Source of the DNA: Sphingobium fluviale
GTDB lineage: Bacteria; Pseudomonadota; Alphaproteobacteria; Sphingomonadales; Sphingomonadaceae
Assembly: GCF_004122115.1 (NCBI RefSeq)
Contig: NZ_SBKP01000001.1
Location: 62,001-126,000 of the forward strand
Length of the DNA stretch: 64,000 bases
Reading direction: 5' to 3'
The notes below the pieces were generated by a model. That model did not search any database. It was given only the letters and a program-made list of their open reading frames with translations, and was not told the DNA's origin. Of this stretch, positions 44,383-53,243 are shown in pieces (the stretch's first letter is position 1; each line of letters starts with the position of its first letter). Position numbers and translations under genes: made by a program.

Positions 44383-44595
44383 ATTTTATCTCCTCGGGTA
44401 CGAACCGACATGCCGAGAGCAAGCAATGGCTGTCAATCGGCGTCCAATCGGGACCCCCTATCGGCGCGCAAAAGGGACCCCCTTTGCGTTGCGTAGAACG
44501 GTTGATGCTGGGCGCGTGTTTCGCGCTGCTGACGGCGTAGGGAGGGCGTAGCCCGACCGGAGGCGGCAGCAGCGCGAAGTCGATTTCTGAGGTGG

Positions 44596-45324
44596 TCAGC
44601 TGCGGTGTTTGAAGCGCCAGCTGTCGTTGCCGGTCTCGACGATATCGCAATGATGCGTGATCCGGTCGAGCAGGGCTGTGGTCATCTTGGGATCGCCGAA
44701 GACGGTGGGCCACTCGCCGAAGGCCAGGTTGGTGGTGATGATCACCGAGGTCTTCTCGTAGAGCTTGCTGATCAGGTGGAACAGCAGCTGCCCGCCTGAG
44801 CGGGCGAACGGCAGGTAGCCCAGTTCGTCGAGGACCACGACGTCGAGCCGGCTGAGCTGGGCAGCCATGGCGCCGGCCTTGCCGATGCGAGCCTCCTCCT
44901 CGAGCCGGGTGACCAGGTCAACCGTGTTGAAGTAGCGCCCGCGGGCGCCGGCGCGCACCACGTTGGCGGTGATCGCGGTGGCCAGGTGGGTTTTGCCGGT
45001 CCCCGTGCCGCCAACCGCCACGATATTGCGCCTGCCTGGCAGGAAGGAACCGGCGTGCAGCGAGCGGACCAGTCCCTCGTTGATCGGCGTGCCCTCGAAC
45101 ACGAAGGCATCGAGATCCTTGACCACGGGCAGCTTGGCTGCGGTCATGCGGTAGCGGATCGAGGCGGCATGGCGATGCGCGGCTTCCGCCCGCAGCAGGT
45201 CGGTCAGGATCTCGTGGGTCGTGCGTTTGCGCTGAAGTCCCGTGGTGACGGCCTCGTCGAACGCGCCGGCCATACCCCTGAGGCCGAGCCCGCGCATGGC
45301 CTCGATCATCTCATGCCGCTGCAT
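44596..45324 (-). CDS. istB: IS21-family ATPase IstB
   Basis: AAA+ helper protein of IS21 transposition, 242 residues. Walker [15 protein letters not shown], Walker [14 protein letters not shown], and [17 protein letters not shown] are typical of IstB/DnaC-like proteins. ATG 45324 overlaps the istA stop, the usual arrangement. The gene is intact, but the element cannot move by itself because istA is interrupted. Confidence 0.95.
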   Translation of the reverse strand: MQRHEMIEAMRGLGLRGMAGAFDEAVTTGLQRKRTTHEILTDLLRAEAAHRHAASIRYRMTAAKLPVVKDLDAFVFEGTPINEGLVRSLHAGSFLPGRRNIVAVGGTGTGKTHLATAITANVVRAGARGRYFNTVDLVTRLEEEARIGKAGAMAAQLSRLDVVVLDELGYLPFARSGGQLLFHLISKLYEKTSVIITTNLAFGEWPTVFGDPKMTTALLDRITHHCDIVETGNDSWRFKHRS

Positions 45325-46233
45325 CAAGGCCTCGTACCGTATCGTAGCGGGCGCAGTCCGCAATTGGCGGATGGCTAAGCTTGAGGTCGACGACCACGTC
45401 GAGAGGCCGGTCAGTCGCCGGTTCGCGGTATCGCGCCAAAATGTTGAGGATCACCTCGTCGCTGGCGGCGCCGGCATCAAGCGCTTCGCGGATCGCGGCC
45501 TCGACCGCGTCCAGGCCATCGGTCTGCACGGCCGCCAGCACCCGCACGAAGCGCCGATCGGCCTCATCACCGCTCCCCAGCTTGCGGCGCAGCCGCGCCA
45601 GTGCCGGCGGAAGGTCCCAGCCTTGGAAGGGGGCGCCGTTGCGCCAGGCGCCGGGCTTGTTGGCCAGAACGGGGAGATAATGCCAGGGATCGTAGATCGT
45701 CCGGTCACGGCCGAAGTGCCGGGCATGTTCGGCGATAACCTCGTCACCGAGGCGCACGACGATCCGGTCGGCATAGGCACGAACCTGGACCGCCCGCCGC
45801 GCGGCCTTGGCCATGACGGAATAGCGGTTGCGGTCGAAGCTGATCAGGCAAGTGCCGGTCACGGCATGGGCCGTCTCGTGGAAGCCATCGAACGGCGCCA
45901 GCATCGGCTGCAGGGCTGGCCGCTCGAGCTCCAGCGCCTCGGCAACGGTCAACTCCTTCTGCTCGGGATGCGGGTGCAACGCGGCCCAGCGCAGGCACTC
46001 GGCCTCCAGCCATCCGTTGAGCTCCTCGATGCTGGCAAAGCGCAGGCGGGGCTGGAAGAAGCGGCCACGGATGGTCTGGACCTGGTTCTCGACCTGACCC
46101 TTCTCCCACCCTGCCGCCGGCGTGCACGCCGTGGGCTCGACCATGTAATGGTCGGCCATGACCAGGAAGCGGCAGTTGAACACCCGCTCCTTGCCGACGA
46201 AGACCGCGGCGACGGCGGTCTTCATGTTATGGG

Positions 46234-46247
46234 ATGGACGCCTCCCG
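46234..46247 (+). repeat. IS1111 left subterminal inverted repeat
   Basis: ATGGACGCCTCCCG, the exact reverse complement of the repeat at 47528-47541. Confidence 0.9.
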
Positions 46248-46288
46248 TCTTCCGACCAACATGTCGGTCAACAAGAAGGAGGAAGGCA

Positions 46289-47293
46289 ATGACAATGGAG
46301 ATGCTCGCGATCGATCTGGGCAAGCAGTCGTTCCACCTGCACGGGATCGACGCCGATGGGGTAGTTATCTCGCGCAAGGTAAGTCGTGCCAAGCTCGAGA
46401 ACGCAGTCACCGAACTTGATCCCGCGATTGTTGCTATGGAGGCTTGTGCGAGCGCCCACCACTGGGGTCGACGGTTCTCATCGGCCGGTCGCCAAGTGCG
46501 CCTGGTCAACCCAAGGTTCGTCAAGGCGTTCGTGCGCGGGTCCAAGAACGATGCCATCGACGCAGAGGCGATCTTCGATGCGGCCTCGAGGCCGACGATG
46601 CGCTTCGTCCCGGTGAAGACGACCGAGCAGCAGGATCTTCAAAGCCTGCACCGCGTGCGAGAGCGGCTGGTCGTCCAACGCACCTCGCTCATCAACCACG
46701 CCCGGGGGCTTCTCGCCGAGTACGGCGTAGTTTTACCTAAAGGCCCGTGGCGCTTTCGTCAGCAAGTCCCGTCAGCCGTGGCCGAGGCTGATTTGTCCAA
46801 CCTTGCCCGCGAGTTGTTTACTGAGCTGATGGATCAGCTCACCGACGTAGAAGCCCGACTTGCGAAGCTCGACGCCAAGCTCGTTAGCATCTGCCGCGAG
46901 CATGAAGCCTGTCGCCGGCTTGCAGCGTTGCCGGGCGTCGGGCCGGTTATTGCGACCGCACTTGTTGCCGCGGTAGATGACGGTCGGCATTTCCGCTCAG
47001 GCCGGGAGCTCGCCGCGTGGATCGGGTTAGTGCCAAGACAGTACACGACCGGCGGCAAGCCCAGGCTCGGCGGCATCGGGCGACGCGCCAACCATTATCT
47101 GCGGCGCCAGCTTATTCATGGGGCCCGAGCGGTGATCAGCCGACTTGCTGCAAAAGACGATGGGCGATCAGTCTGGCTGAAGGGCATTGTCGCTCGAGCA
47201 GGCTTCAACAAGGCGCTCGTGGCGCTTGCCAACAAGACCGCTCGCCTGGCCTGGGTGCTGCTGGCCCGGAAGGAAGATTACCTGCCAGCGTAA
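46289..47293 (+). CDS. IS110-family DEDD recombinase/transposase
   Basis: A 334-residue RNA-guided recombinase of the IS110 family. The RuvC-like DEDD residues are in AIDLGKQSFHLHG, AMEACASAHHWGR and SKNDAIDAEAIFDA; the C-terminal Tnp_20 domain carries LAALPGVGPVIATALVAAV, AAWIGLVPRQYTTGGKPRLGGIGRRANHYLRRQLIHGARAV with the catalytic serine region. The start ATG 46289 has AGGAGGAAGG just upstream. Frame intact; likely active protein. Confidence 0.94.
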   Translation: MTMEMLAIDLGKQSFHLHGIDADGVVISRKVSRAKLENAVTELDPAIVAMEACASAHHWGRRFSSAGRQVRLVNPRFVKAFVRGSKNDAIDAEAIFDAASRPTMRFVPVKTTEQQDLQSLHRVRERLVVQRTSLINHARGLLAEYGVVLPKGPWRFRQQVPSAVAEADLSNLARELFTELMDQLTDVEARLAKLDAKLVSICREHEACRRLAALPGVGPVIATALVAAVDDGRHFRSGRELAAWIGLVPRQYTTGGKPRLGGIGRRANHYLRRQLIHGARAVISRLAAKDDGRSVWLKGIVARAGFNKALVALANKTARLAWVLLARKEDYLPA

Positions 47294-47296
47294 CGC

Positions 47297-47527
47297 ATTG
47301 GCTGAACGGGGCTAGGTCCCCGAAGAATTGCGAGGTGGATGTTGATGGTGCAACGGCAAGGGCCGCCGCTTCGAAGCCTGATCTACGACAAGGCCATCGA
47401 GGCCGATCATGTTATGAGGCAAGAAGTAGCGGACTCCCATCAAGGCCAGGAGCGTGACCGCTCCGACCACAGGCCGGATAGATTCACGCAACCCAAGCCG
47501 GATGCAACGATCAGAACTACCTTGCGG
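47297..47527 (+). ncRNA. Predicted bridge/seek RNA region of the IS1111-type element
   Basis: IS1111-subgroup elements are known to encode their target-choosing RNA in the non-coding 3' end. This stretch has no credible ORF and several pairable segments. It contains GATCTACGACAA (47380-47391), complementary at 11 of 12 positions to the right side of the insertion site in istA (TTGTCATAGATC at 47545-47556). It also contains TCATGTT (47407-47413), identical to the left side and junction of the target, and extended to TCATGTTATG it equals the left junction 46222-46231. These are the properties expected of the two target guides. The RNA ends are not determinable by eye. Confidence 0.6.
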
Positions 47528-47541
47528 CGGGAGGCGTCCAT
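47528..47541 (-). repeat. IS1111 right subterminal inverted repeat
   Basis: CGGGAGGCGTCCAT on the plus strand, pairing with the left repeat at 46234-46247. Confidence 0.9.
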
Positions 47542-48255
47542 AGATTGTCATAGATCCCCCGCAGCGGAACGCCGCCGAAGAAGGCGAAGCCCCGGGCATG
47601 GGCATCGAACACCATCTCCTGCGTCTCGCGCGGGTAGGCCCTGACGTAGACCGCCCGCGACGCGCACAGCCGCATGTGCGCCACCTTCACCCGCATCGGC
47701 TTGCTGGCGATCTCCACGTCCTCGTGGCTCCAGTCGAACTGGTAGGCCTCGCCGGGCTGGAACAGCAGCGGAATGAACGCCGGGGCGCCGTCACCCGCAT
47801 CCTTGCGCCGCGCTTCGGCCCAACGCCGGGCGTAGCGCCGGACCGCATCGTAGGAGCCCTCGAACCCCTCGCGCTGGAGCAGATCGTGGATCCGCGTCAT
47901 GCGCAGACGGTCACGCCGGTGCCGCGCCTCGTTCTCCGTCAGCAGTGTATCGAGCCGCTCCTGGAACGGCCCAAGCCGGGGCAGCGGTTGGACCGTGCGG
48001 TGATAGTCGAACGCCCCTTCCGGCGCCCGGATCGCCTTGCGCACCACCTTGCGAGACAACCGCAGATCCCGCGCTATTGCCTTGATCGCCTTCCCGTTCG
48101 CGTGCTCGCGTCGGATCCGAACAACTGTCTCCACCACCAACATCCCGATCTCGCCACCTGGAAAACCAGGCGGCCCGCTACACCATCGGAATGAGGGGGC
48201 CCTTTTAGACGCCGATCACCCCGCTAACGGGGTCCCTTTTGCACGCCGGTCCACA

Positions 48256-48641
48256 GCGAAGGCAAAGTCACTAAGACCAACACGGCTGCGCAACTGGGCA
48301 AGGCACTGCCACAGGTGCCAAACTGGCTGGCTTCGCTGTTCATCGACCAACGGATCAAATCGGGCAGCCTTGCAGGCCTCGGCTTCGGGGGTGGCGTGCG
48401 ATATACCGGGAGGACTTATGGCGATGCGCTCAACACGCTGACCATTCCCGATTATACGCTGTTCGACTTGTTCCTGCGCTATGATTTCGGGGTTGCGAAC
48501 CAGAAGCTTGAAGGCCTTTCCGCATCGATCAATGCGCGCAACATCGCCGACAAGCGCTATGTTGCGACGTGCGGTTCGACCGCGAGTTGCTTCTATGGTC
48601 AGGGTCGCAGCGTCACTGCGCGGCTTCAGTTCCGCTGGTAA
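48256..48641 (+). pseudogene. TonB-dependent siderophore receptor, 3' fragment cut by IS21
   Basis: From the IS21 end the frame reads barrel sequence of a ferrisiderophore receptor: LGKALPQVPNWLASLF, GGGVRYTGRTYGD, TIPDYTLFDLFLRYDF, INARNIADKRYVATC and the terminal RSVTARLQFRW with C-terminal aromatic residue. The first roughly 80 percent of the gene is missing. It is followed without a gap (TAATG) by a hydrolase gene, so this was the first gene of an iron-uptake operon. Confidence 0.88.
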
Positions 48642-49459
48642 TGCGAGCGGCGATCCTGCCGACAGTGGTAGCAGCGATGGTGGCACCGGCTGCCGTCGCT
48701 GCGCCATGGCATCTGGAGAACTCCGACGTCCTGACCGTTCGTTCGGACGCGGGTGAGGACTATGCGGTCATGGTCGCCTGGCCCGAAGGTCAGCCACCGT
48801 CAAATGGCTGGCCCGTGCTCTGGCTGCTCGATGGCGAGGACAATTTCCCCATGGCTGTGACCAATGCCCGCCGGCTTGCACGGGCGCGGCAAAGGTCCGG
48901 CGTCGAACCAGGCCTTATCATCGCGATTGGGTCCGAACCAATGGCCCGGCGGTCGCGGGATTTTACCCCTCTGATCGATGATTACAGCGTGCCACCGGGC
49001 GCTCCGGGACATGGCCTGCCGACAGGCGGTGCCAACGCCTATGCCAAGTTCCTAAGCGACAGTGTTCGCCCGGCCGTGGCCGCACGCTGGAAGCTTGATC
49101 CGAACCGCCAGACGCTCGCCGGGCACAGCTACGGTGGGCTGTTTGCCGTGCACGAGATGCTCACCAGTGGAGGCTTCCGCAACTATGCGCTTGTCAGCCC
49201 CTCGCTTTGGTTTGGTGGAACAGCCGCACGGCCGCAGAATCAGTCTGCCCGCAATCTGAAGGGAACGACCGTGCTGATCGCGGAAGCGACCGGTGACGCG
49301 GCGGCATGGGCTCACATAACCAACCTTCAACGACACCTGGTCGCACGCGGGGCGCAGGTGCAAACCCTTGCCCTGTCGCACCAGAACCACGGCAGCACCA
49401 TGGCTGCCAGCATCGCGCACAGCATCACGCTCGCCTTCGGGCTGGAGAAATTGCCATGA
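48641..49459 (+). CDS. Alpha/beta hydrolase, probable siderophore esterase
   Basis: A 272-residue secreted hydrolase with a signal peptide (AAILPTVVAAMVAPAAVAA). The esterase-D/IroE-like fold is shown by WPVLWLLDGEDNF, IAIGSEPMARRSRDFTP, the nucleophile elbow AGHSYGGLFA, and HQNHGSTMAAS supplying the catalytic His. IroE/BesA-like enzymes cleave ferric siderophores in the periplasm. The overlap with the receptor gene upstream and small membrane genes downstream supports iron release after uptake. The substrate is unknown. Confidence 0.82.
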   Translation: MRAAILPTVVAAMVAPAAVAAPWHLENSDVLTVRSDAGEDYAVMVAWPEGQPPSNGWPVLWLLDGEDNFPMAVTNARRLARARQRSGVEPGLIIAIGSEPMARRSRDFTPLIDDYSVPPGAPGHGLPTGGANAYAKFLSDSVRPAVAARWKLDPNRQTLAGHSYGGLFAVHEMLTSGGFRNYALVSPSLWFGGTAARPQNQSARNLKGTTVLIAEATGDAAAWAHITNLQRHLVARGAQVQTLALSHQNHGSTMAASIAHSITLAFGLEKLP

Positions 49460-49728
49460 TTGTTCTTGCCGGAGGCGTGCTGACCTTGCTGTCAGCCCTG
49501 CTGTTCTATTTCGCGTCGCCAAACCGCAAACTGTTCACAGCCAAGAACCGACCATTAATATTCAAGGTGGCTGGTTCGACGGGACTCGTCATCGGGCTTG
49601 TCTTGCTCCTTCAGCATTACGGACCGGCCACCGCAGTGTTCGTCTCAGTGACACTCGCCATGCTTGTCCTGTCGATCGCCCCGCTCGCCATCGCGTGGTG
49701 GAAAGGTATGCCGGAGGACCGCACATGA
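49456..49728 (+). CDS. Small membrane protein of the iron-uptake operon
   Basis: A 90-residue protein with three predicted membrane helices (VLAGGVLTLLSALLFYFA, VAGSTGLVIGLVLLL, AVFVSVTLAMLVLSIAPLAI). Small membrane proteins of this size regularly accompany siderophore receptors and PepSY proteins, with roles not established as far as I know. Start overlaps the hydrolase stop (ATGA); stop overlaps the next start. Confidence 0.75.
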   Translation: MIVLAGGVLTLLSALLFYFASPNRKLFTAKNRPLIFKVAGSTGLVIGLVLLLQHYGPATAVFVSVTLAMLVLSIAPLAIAWWKGMPEDRT

Positions 49729-50018
49729 AACCGCAACTGACCGCTAAGAACTGGTTCGGAAAGGCGAGTGCGGGCCTGATCCTGGGCTTCCTGATCGCGC
49801 TGGGCGTAAGCGGCCTGTTCCGCACGCTGGGCGGCGTCCAGGAGGCATTCTTCTCGACCAAGGGCCAGTTTTCGATGTGGTTGATGTCGCCGGTTTGGGC
49901 TCTGGTCGTCTCGCTGGTCTTTCTGTTCAGGACGAGCCTGCGGGCATGGGGCTGGCTGGCGCTCGCCAATATTGTTCTGTGGGGCCTGATCGCCGTTCTG
50001 GGAGGGTTACGCCCGTGA
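49725..50018 (+). CDS. Small membrane protein of the iron-uptake operon (second)
   Basis: A 97-residue protein with two or three membrane helices (ASAGLILGFLIALGVSGLF, WLMSPVWALVVSLVFLF, WLALANIVLWGLIAVLGG). It overlaps the preceding gene (ATGA) and the PepSY gene (GTGA). It may form an inner-membrane complex with the PepSY protein for iron handling; that is inference from the operon. No family is named with confidence. Confidence 0.75.
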   Translation: MKPQLTAKNWFGKASAGLILGFLIALGVSGLFRTLGGVQEAFFSTKGQFSMWLMSPVWALVVSLVFLFRTSLRAWGWLALANIVLWGLIAVLGGLRP

Positions 50019-50357
50019 AAATGCCGACCGATCTGATCAAGATGTACAAGGAGATTCACGGCTGGGTCGGCATCATATCCGGCCTTGCCCTGTTCATCGC
50101 CTTCTTCGCCGGCGCGCTAACGATGTTTGAGGACCACATCCAGCGCTGGGCCTCGCCGCCGACCACGCTCGCTGCTCCGCCCTCGCTGGAGCAAACGCCG
50201 GAATTGGTCGCAAAGGTTCTGGCGGTCCATCCGGAAGCGAAGAAGGGATACGAAGTCCATCTCGTCACCGACACCGCCCGCCCGGCACGCGTCAGTTGGG
50301 ACGTGCGGCAGGGCAAAGACGAACATGCGCCCGCGATCACCCATTATGCATCGCTTA

Positions 50358-51287
50358 GAGCCCGATCCAAAAGTTGTTGAGCAATACCAGCATGTTATGA
50401 TTCACGCCGTCCTTGCGAGAGATGGAGTGATCAATGGCATGGACTGGCATTGCTCGAGAGGAGCATAGCCGCAAAGGGTTGCGGTATCCAAGCGACATGA
50501 CGGACAGGGAGTGGGCGCTGGTGGCGCCTTTCATTCCCCCGGCAAAACACGGCGGTCGGCGCCGCAGCACGAATATGCGCGAAGTGGCCAACGCTCTGCT
50601 CTACCTGGCCTCGGCCGGATGTGCCTGGCGCCTGCTGCCCAAGTGCTTTCCACCGGTCTCGACGGTTCGGCGCTATTTCTACGCCTGGCGTAATGCGGGA
50701 CTGTTCGAGGTGATGAACACGCTGCTGGTCATGAACCTGCGAGAGATCGAGGGGCGCGAGGCCTCTCCCAGTGCGGGCATCATCGATAGCCAGAGCGTGA
50801 AAACGACCGAGAGCGGCGGTCCGAGTGGATATGACGCGGGCAAGAAGGTCAAAGGCCGCAAGCGTCATATCCTGACCGACACCTCCGGTTTTCTGATCTC
50901 CATCCTCGTGCACACCGCCGATATTCAGGATCGTGATGGCGCCGTCGACGTGCTCAAAAGGATTTGCCAGCGCTTTCCCTGGCTGCGCCATATCTTCGCC
51001 GATGGTGGCTACGCTGGTGACAAGCTCAGGAGAGCACTCGCCAGAGCCGGGAATTGGGTAATCGAGATCATCAAGCGTTCCGACAAGGCCAAGGGCTTCG
51101 AAGTTCTGCCGCGCCGTTGGGTCGTCGAGCGCACGTTCGCATGGCTGGGGCGGTGCCGCCGCCTCGCAAAGGACTGGGAAGCGACCATCGCTTCGTCAAC
51201 CGCCTGGGCCATGATCGCATCTATCCGCATGCTCATCCGCAGAACCGCAAGGTATTGCTACGCTTGAGGAACTTTTGAATCGGGCTC
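50358..51287 (+). mobile_element. IS5-family element (IS1031-like)
   Basis: 930 bp with near-perfect inverted repeats: GAGCCCGATCCAAAAGTT on the left and AACTTTTGAATCGGGCTC on the right (one mismatch). It is flanked by a TTA target duplication (50355-50357 and 51288-51290), matching the TNA duplication of the IS1031 subgroup. One transposase ORF. The near-perfect ends and clean reconstruction of the target gene suggest a recent insertion. Confidence 0.93.
50434..51267 (+). CDS. IS5-family DDE transposase
   Basis: A 277-residue single-ORF transposase. The N-terminal DUF4096-like domain reads LRYPSDMTDREWALVAPFIPP. The DDE residues lie in AGIIDSQSVKTTESGG, HIFADGGYAG and VERTFAWLGRCRRLAKDWE. 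A DDE_Tnp_1 core with GYDAGKKVKGRKRHILTDT is typical. ATG 50434 begins with the conserved family N-terminus. Intact. Confidence 0.94.
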   Translation: MAWTGIAREEHSRKGLRYPSDMTDREWALVAPFIPPAKHGGRRRSTNMREVANALLYLASAGCAWRLLPKCFPPVSTVRRYFYAWRNAGLFEVMNTLLVMNLREIEGREASPSAGIIDSQSVKTTESGGPSGYDAGKKVKGRKRHILTDTSGFLISILVHTADIQDRDGAVDVLKRICQRFPWLRHIFADGGYAGDKLRRALARAGNWVIEIIKRSDKAKGFEVLPRRWVVERTFAWLGRCRRLAKDWEATIASSTAWAMIASIRMLIRRTARYCYA

Positions 51288-52655
51288 TTAGACCGGACGG
51301 AAGTCTTCAGGTCGAAACCAAGGGTCCCTCTCCGGTGGCGCAGTTCATTGACGTGCTGCACCAGCAGGTCGGCCTGCCGCTGGACCATGAAGTGGCGATG
51401 CCGATCATGGGCGCAATCGCCATGCTATATTTCGTGGCAATCGTTTCCGGCCTGATCGTGCTTCTGCCCAGCCTGGTGAGCGATCTCTTCGCCATGCGCC
51501 TTGGCAAGAACGTGAAGCGCATGTGGCTGGATGCGCACAATCTGCTCGGCATCTTCAGTCTGCCCTTCCATATCATCATGGCAGTGACGGCGCTGGTATT
51601 TGCTTTCCACGACCAGTTTTACGGAGCTCAGGGGCTGGCTTTCGGCGGCGCGGAGCGGCAACGTCCCGCCGCCGTCGCGCAAGGCGATGCACCGCCGATG
51701 CTGACACCGGTGCAGATGGTCGCGCGTCTGCGCCAGCAGGCTCCGGACTTCACGCCGCTCGTACTTGACATCAGCCAGCGCCCTGACGGCTCGCGCTTCG
51801 TCCGCGTCGGTGGCCTGAGTGAACGCCACGCGATGCGCGGACCGACTATGGGCTATGGCTCGATCGATCCGGTTACGGGCGATCTCACCGGCAAGGATTA
51901 TATGCCCGGCCATCAGGATGGCTGGTCGGCTGCTGTCACCAGCTTCTTTACATTGCACTTCGGCGCCTTTGGTGGCGAGCCGATCCGCTGGTCCTACTTC
52001 CTGCTCGGCCTTGCCGGAGCGTTCATCTTCTACACCGGCAACCTGTTGTGGATCGAAAGCCGCCGCAAGCGCGAACGCAAGGCAGGTGCAGTGGAACAGA
52101 CGCGAGCGACAAAGGTGCTCGGTGCGCTGACGGTTGGCGTACCGACCGGCACGATCGCTGGCATCGCGGTCACCTTGGCTGCGGCAAAGCCGCTCGGTGC
52201 GAGTGCGACCGAAGGTCTCCACAGCGCAATCTTTTACGCACTGCTTCTGGGCTTTATAGTTGTCGCGCTTCTGCGCGGCGCGGCCCGATCAGGTCATGAG
52301 CTCACCTACGCTGCTGCCACCATGACCTTTTGCGTTCCCATAGCAACGCTATTGCTGCGCGGTCTACATCCGGCGCAAGTCCTGGGCGTAGACGCCACCG
52401 CCGTTATCCTTGGCTGCCTGCTGATTGTGGCGGGGAGGGCCGCAAAGCGCCGAGCTCGGTCGATACCCGGAGACAGCATTTGGGCCGCTACCAAGGTGCC
52501 TCAAACCTCGGCCGCCAGTCTCGCCACCTGAGATTTTTGGACTCGCATCACTATTTTTGCATGGTGCCGGGATGCACAAACCCGTGTTAAGCCCCGCCGA
52601 GTCGTTCGCACTAAGATGAGCATTAGTCGATTGAAAACGCTCAGCATTTTTCCTC

Positions 52656-52886
52656 TCACTCACGCGCGATCAGCAATTGATGGGGACTGATTTCAAGACC
52701 CTTGGCAATCCGCTCGATATTATCGATCGAGACATTGCGTTCCCCTCGCTCGACACCGCCATAATAGGTCCGGTCCATGTCGATCTCGTTGGCGAAGTCC
52801 TGCTGACTGAGCCCGCGCGCCTGCCGGTAGCGGCGAACATTCGTCGCCACGATGCTCCGGAGCAGACCAGGATGCGTGCGCTTCAC
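52656..52886 (-). CDS. XRE-family transcriptional regulator
   Basis: A 76-residue single-domain Cro/CI-type helix-turn-helix protein: NVRRYRQARGLSQQDFANEIDMDRTYYGGVERGERNVSIDNIERIAKGL covers all five helices. It resembles small plasmid regulators. The GTG at 52886 was chosen; a GGGAGGA site lies 11 bases upstream, slightly far. It is divergent from the cyclic-di-GMP gene across about 360 bases with an inverted repeat at 52960. Its target is unknown. Confidence 0.85.
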   Translation of the reverse strand: MKRTHPGLLRSIVATNVRRYRQARGLSQQDFANEIDMDRTYYGGVERGERNVSIDNIERIAKGLEISPHQLLIARE

Positions 52887-52959
52887 GCCGCATATGTCCT
52901 CCCTCGATGGTTATAAGGCGACGGGTTTTAAGTATCATTTAACCCCGAACACCTATTCC

Positions 52960-52983
52960 GCAGGCACAACAATTGTGGCCTGC
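52960..52983. repeat. Imperfect palindrome upstream of the XRE gene
   Basis: Arms GCAGGC and GCCTGC flank an inner CACAA/TTGTG pair. It lies about 75 bases upstream of the XRE start in the 52887-53243 intergenic region, which otherwise shows nothing I can identify. An autoregulatory operator is possible. Confidence 0.35.
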
Positions 52984-53243
52984 GTTCCATGATTCGCGAA
53001 CTGGTTCCTTAAAACCGTACCAGTCGCAGAATTCGGAAAACGGGGCGACACTCAGTTTTTGCACCCCTGGAAAGGCCTGATGCAGCCTTGAAGATGCCCG
53101 CGCGTCCGCAGAACCGTCAGAGTTTTAGACTTCTGGCTTCCCGATGTTCCTTTTCCAGTGCCGGTAGTGGCGAACGATAGCCACCATTTAGCAAAGACTT
53201 AATCGCAAATACCTATGACCGTCTTGAATCAGCATCAATCCAA

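Larger units (their letters stand above)
46227..47544 (+). mobile_element. IS110-family (IS1111 subgroup) element inside istA
   Basis: The element has perfect 14-bp subterminal inverted repeats, ATGGACGCCTCCCG at 46234-46247 and CGGGAGGCGTCCAT at 47528-47541. They lie seven bases from the left end and three from the right end, the layout described for the IS1111 subgroup. Excising 46227-47544 restores istA exactly, without target duplication, as expected for this family. It contains one DEDD transposase gene and about 230 bases of non-coding DNA at the 3' side. Confidence 0.9.
45311..48143 (-). pseudogene. istA: IS21-family transposase istA, interrupted by IS1111-type insertion
   Basis: The N-terminal part (48143 to 47545) reads LVVETVVRIRREHANGKAIKAIARDLRLSRK with the helix-turn-helix, then FQPGEAYQFDWSHEDVEI with the first catalytic Asp, and ends GVPLRGIYD. 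The C-terminal part (46226 to 45311) resumes NMKTAVAAVFVGKERVFN and contains GWEKGQVENQV with the catalytic Glu. Joining the two across the insertion gives the continuous IstA reading GIYDNMKTAV in frame. So the gene was intact when the IS110-family element landed. Confidence 0.92.
44431..48255 (-). mobile_element. IS21-family insertion sequence, interrupted by an IS1111-type element
   Basis: Ends pair as imperfect terminal inverted repeats: TGTCAATCGGCGTC at 44431 and, on the other strand from 48255, TGTGGACCGGCGTG, both running into AAAAGGGACCCC-type repeats. Between them lie istB and a split istA, the IS21 gene pair. Without the nested 1318-bp element the length would be about 2.5 kb, right for IS21. 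No obvious target duplication is seen; flanking sequence may have been deleted. The right end cuts into a TonB-dependent receptor gene; the left end stops just upstream of fur. Confidence 0.88.
50015..52531 (+). pseudogene. PepSY-associated membrane protein (iron uptake), split by IS5-family element
   Basis: The 5' part (50015-50357) reads MYKEIHGWVGIISGLALFIAFFAGALTMFEDHI, a PepSY-associated TM N-terminus. The 3' part (51288-52531) resumes RPDGSLQVETKG with the remaining helices, including DAHNLLGIFSLPFHIIMAVTALVFAF and LHFGAFGGEPIRWSYFLLGLAGAFIFYTG. Removing the IS and one copy of the TTA duplication restores a 527-residue frame (YASLRPDGSL). Such PiuB/FsrB-like proteins act in siderophore iron reduction or release at the inner membrane. 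As it stands the gene is broken. Confidence 0.9.
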
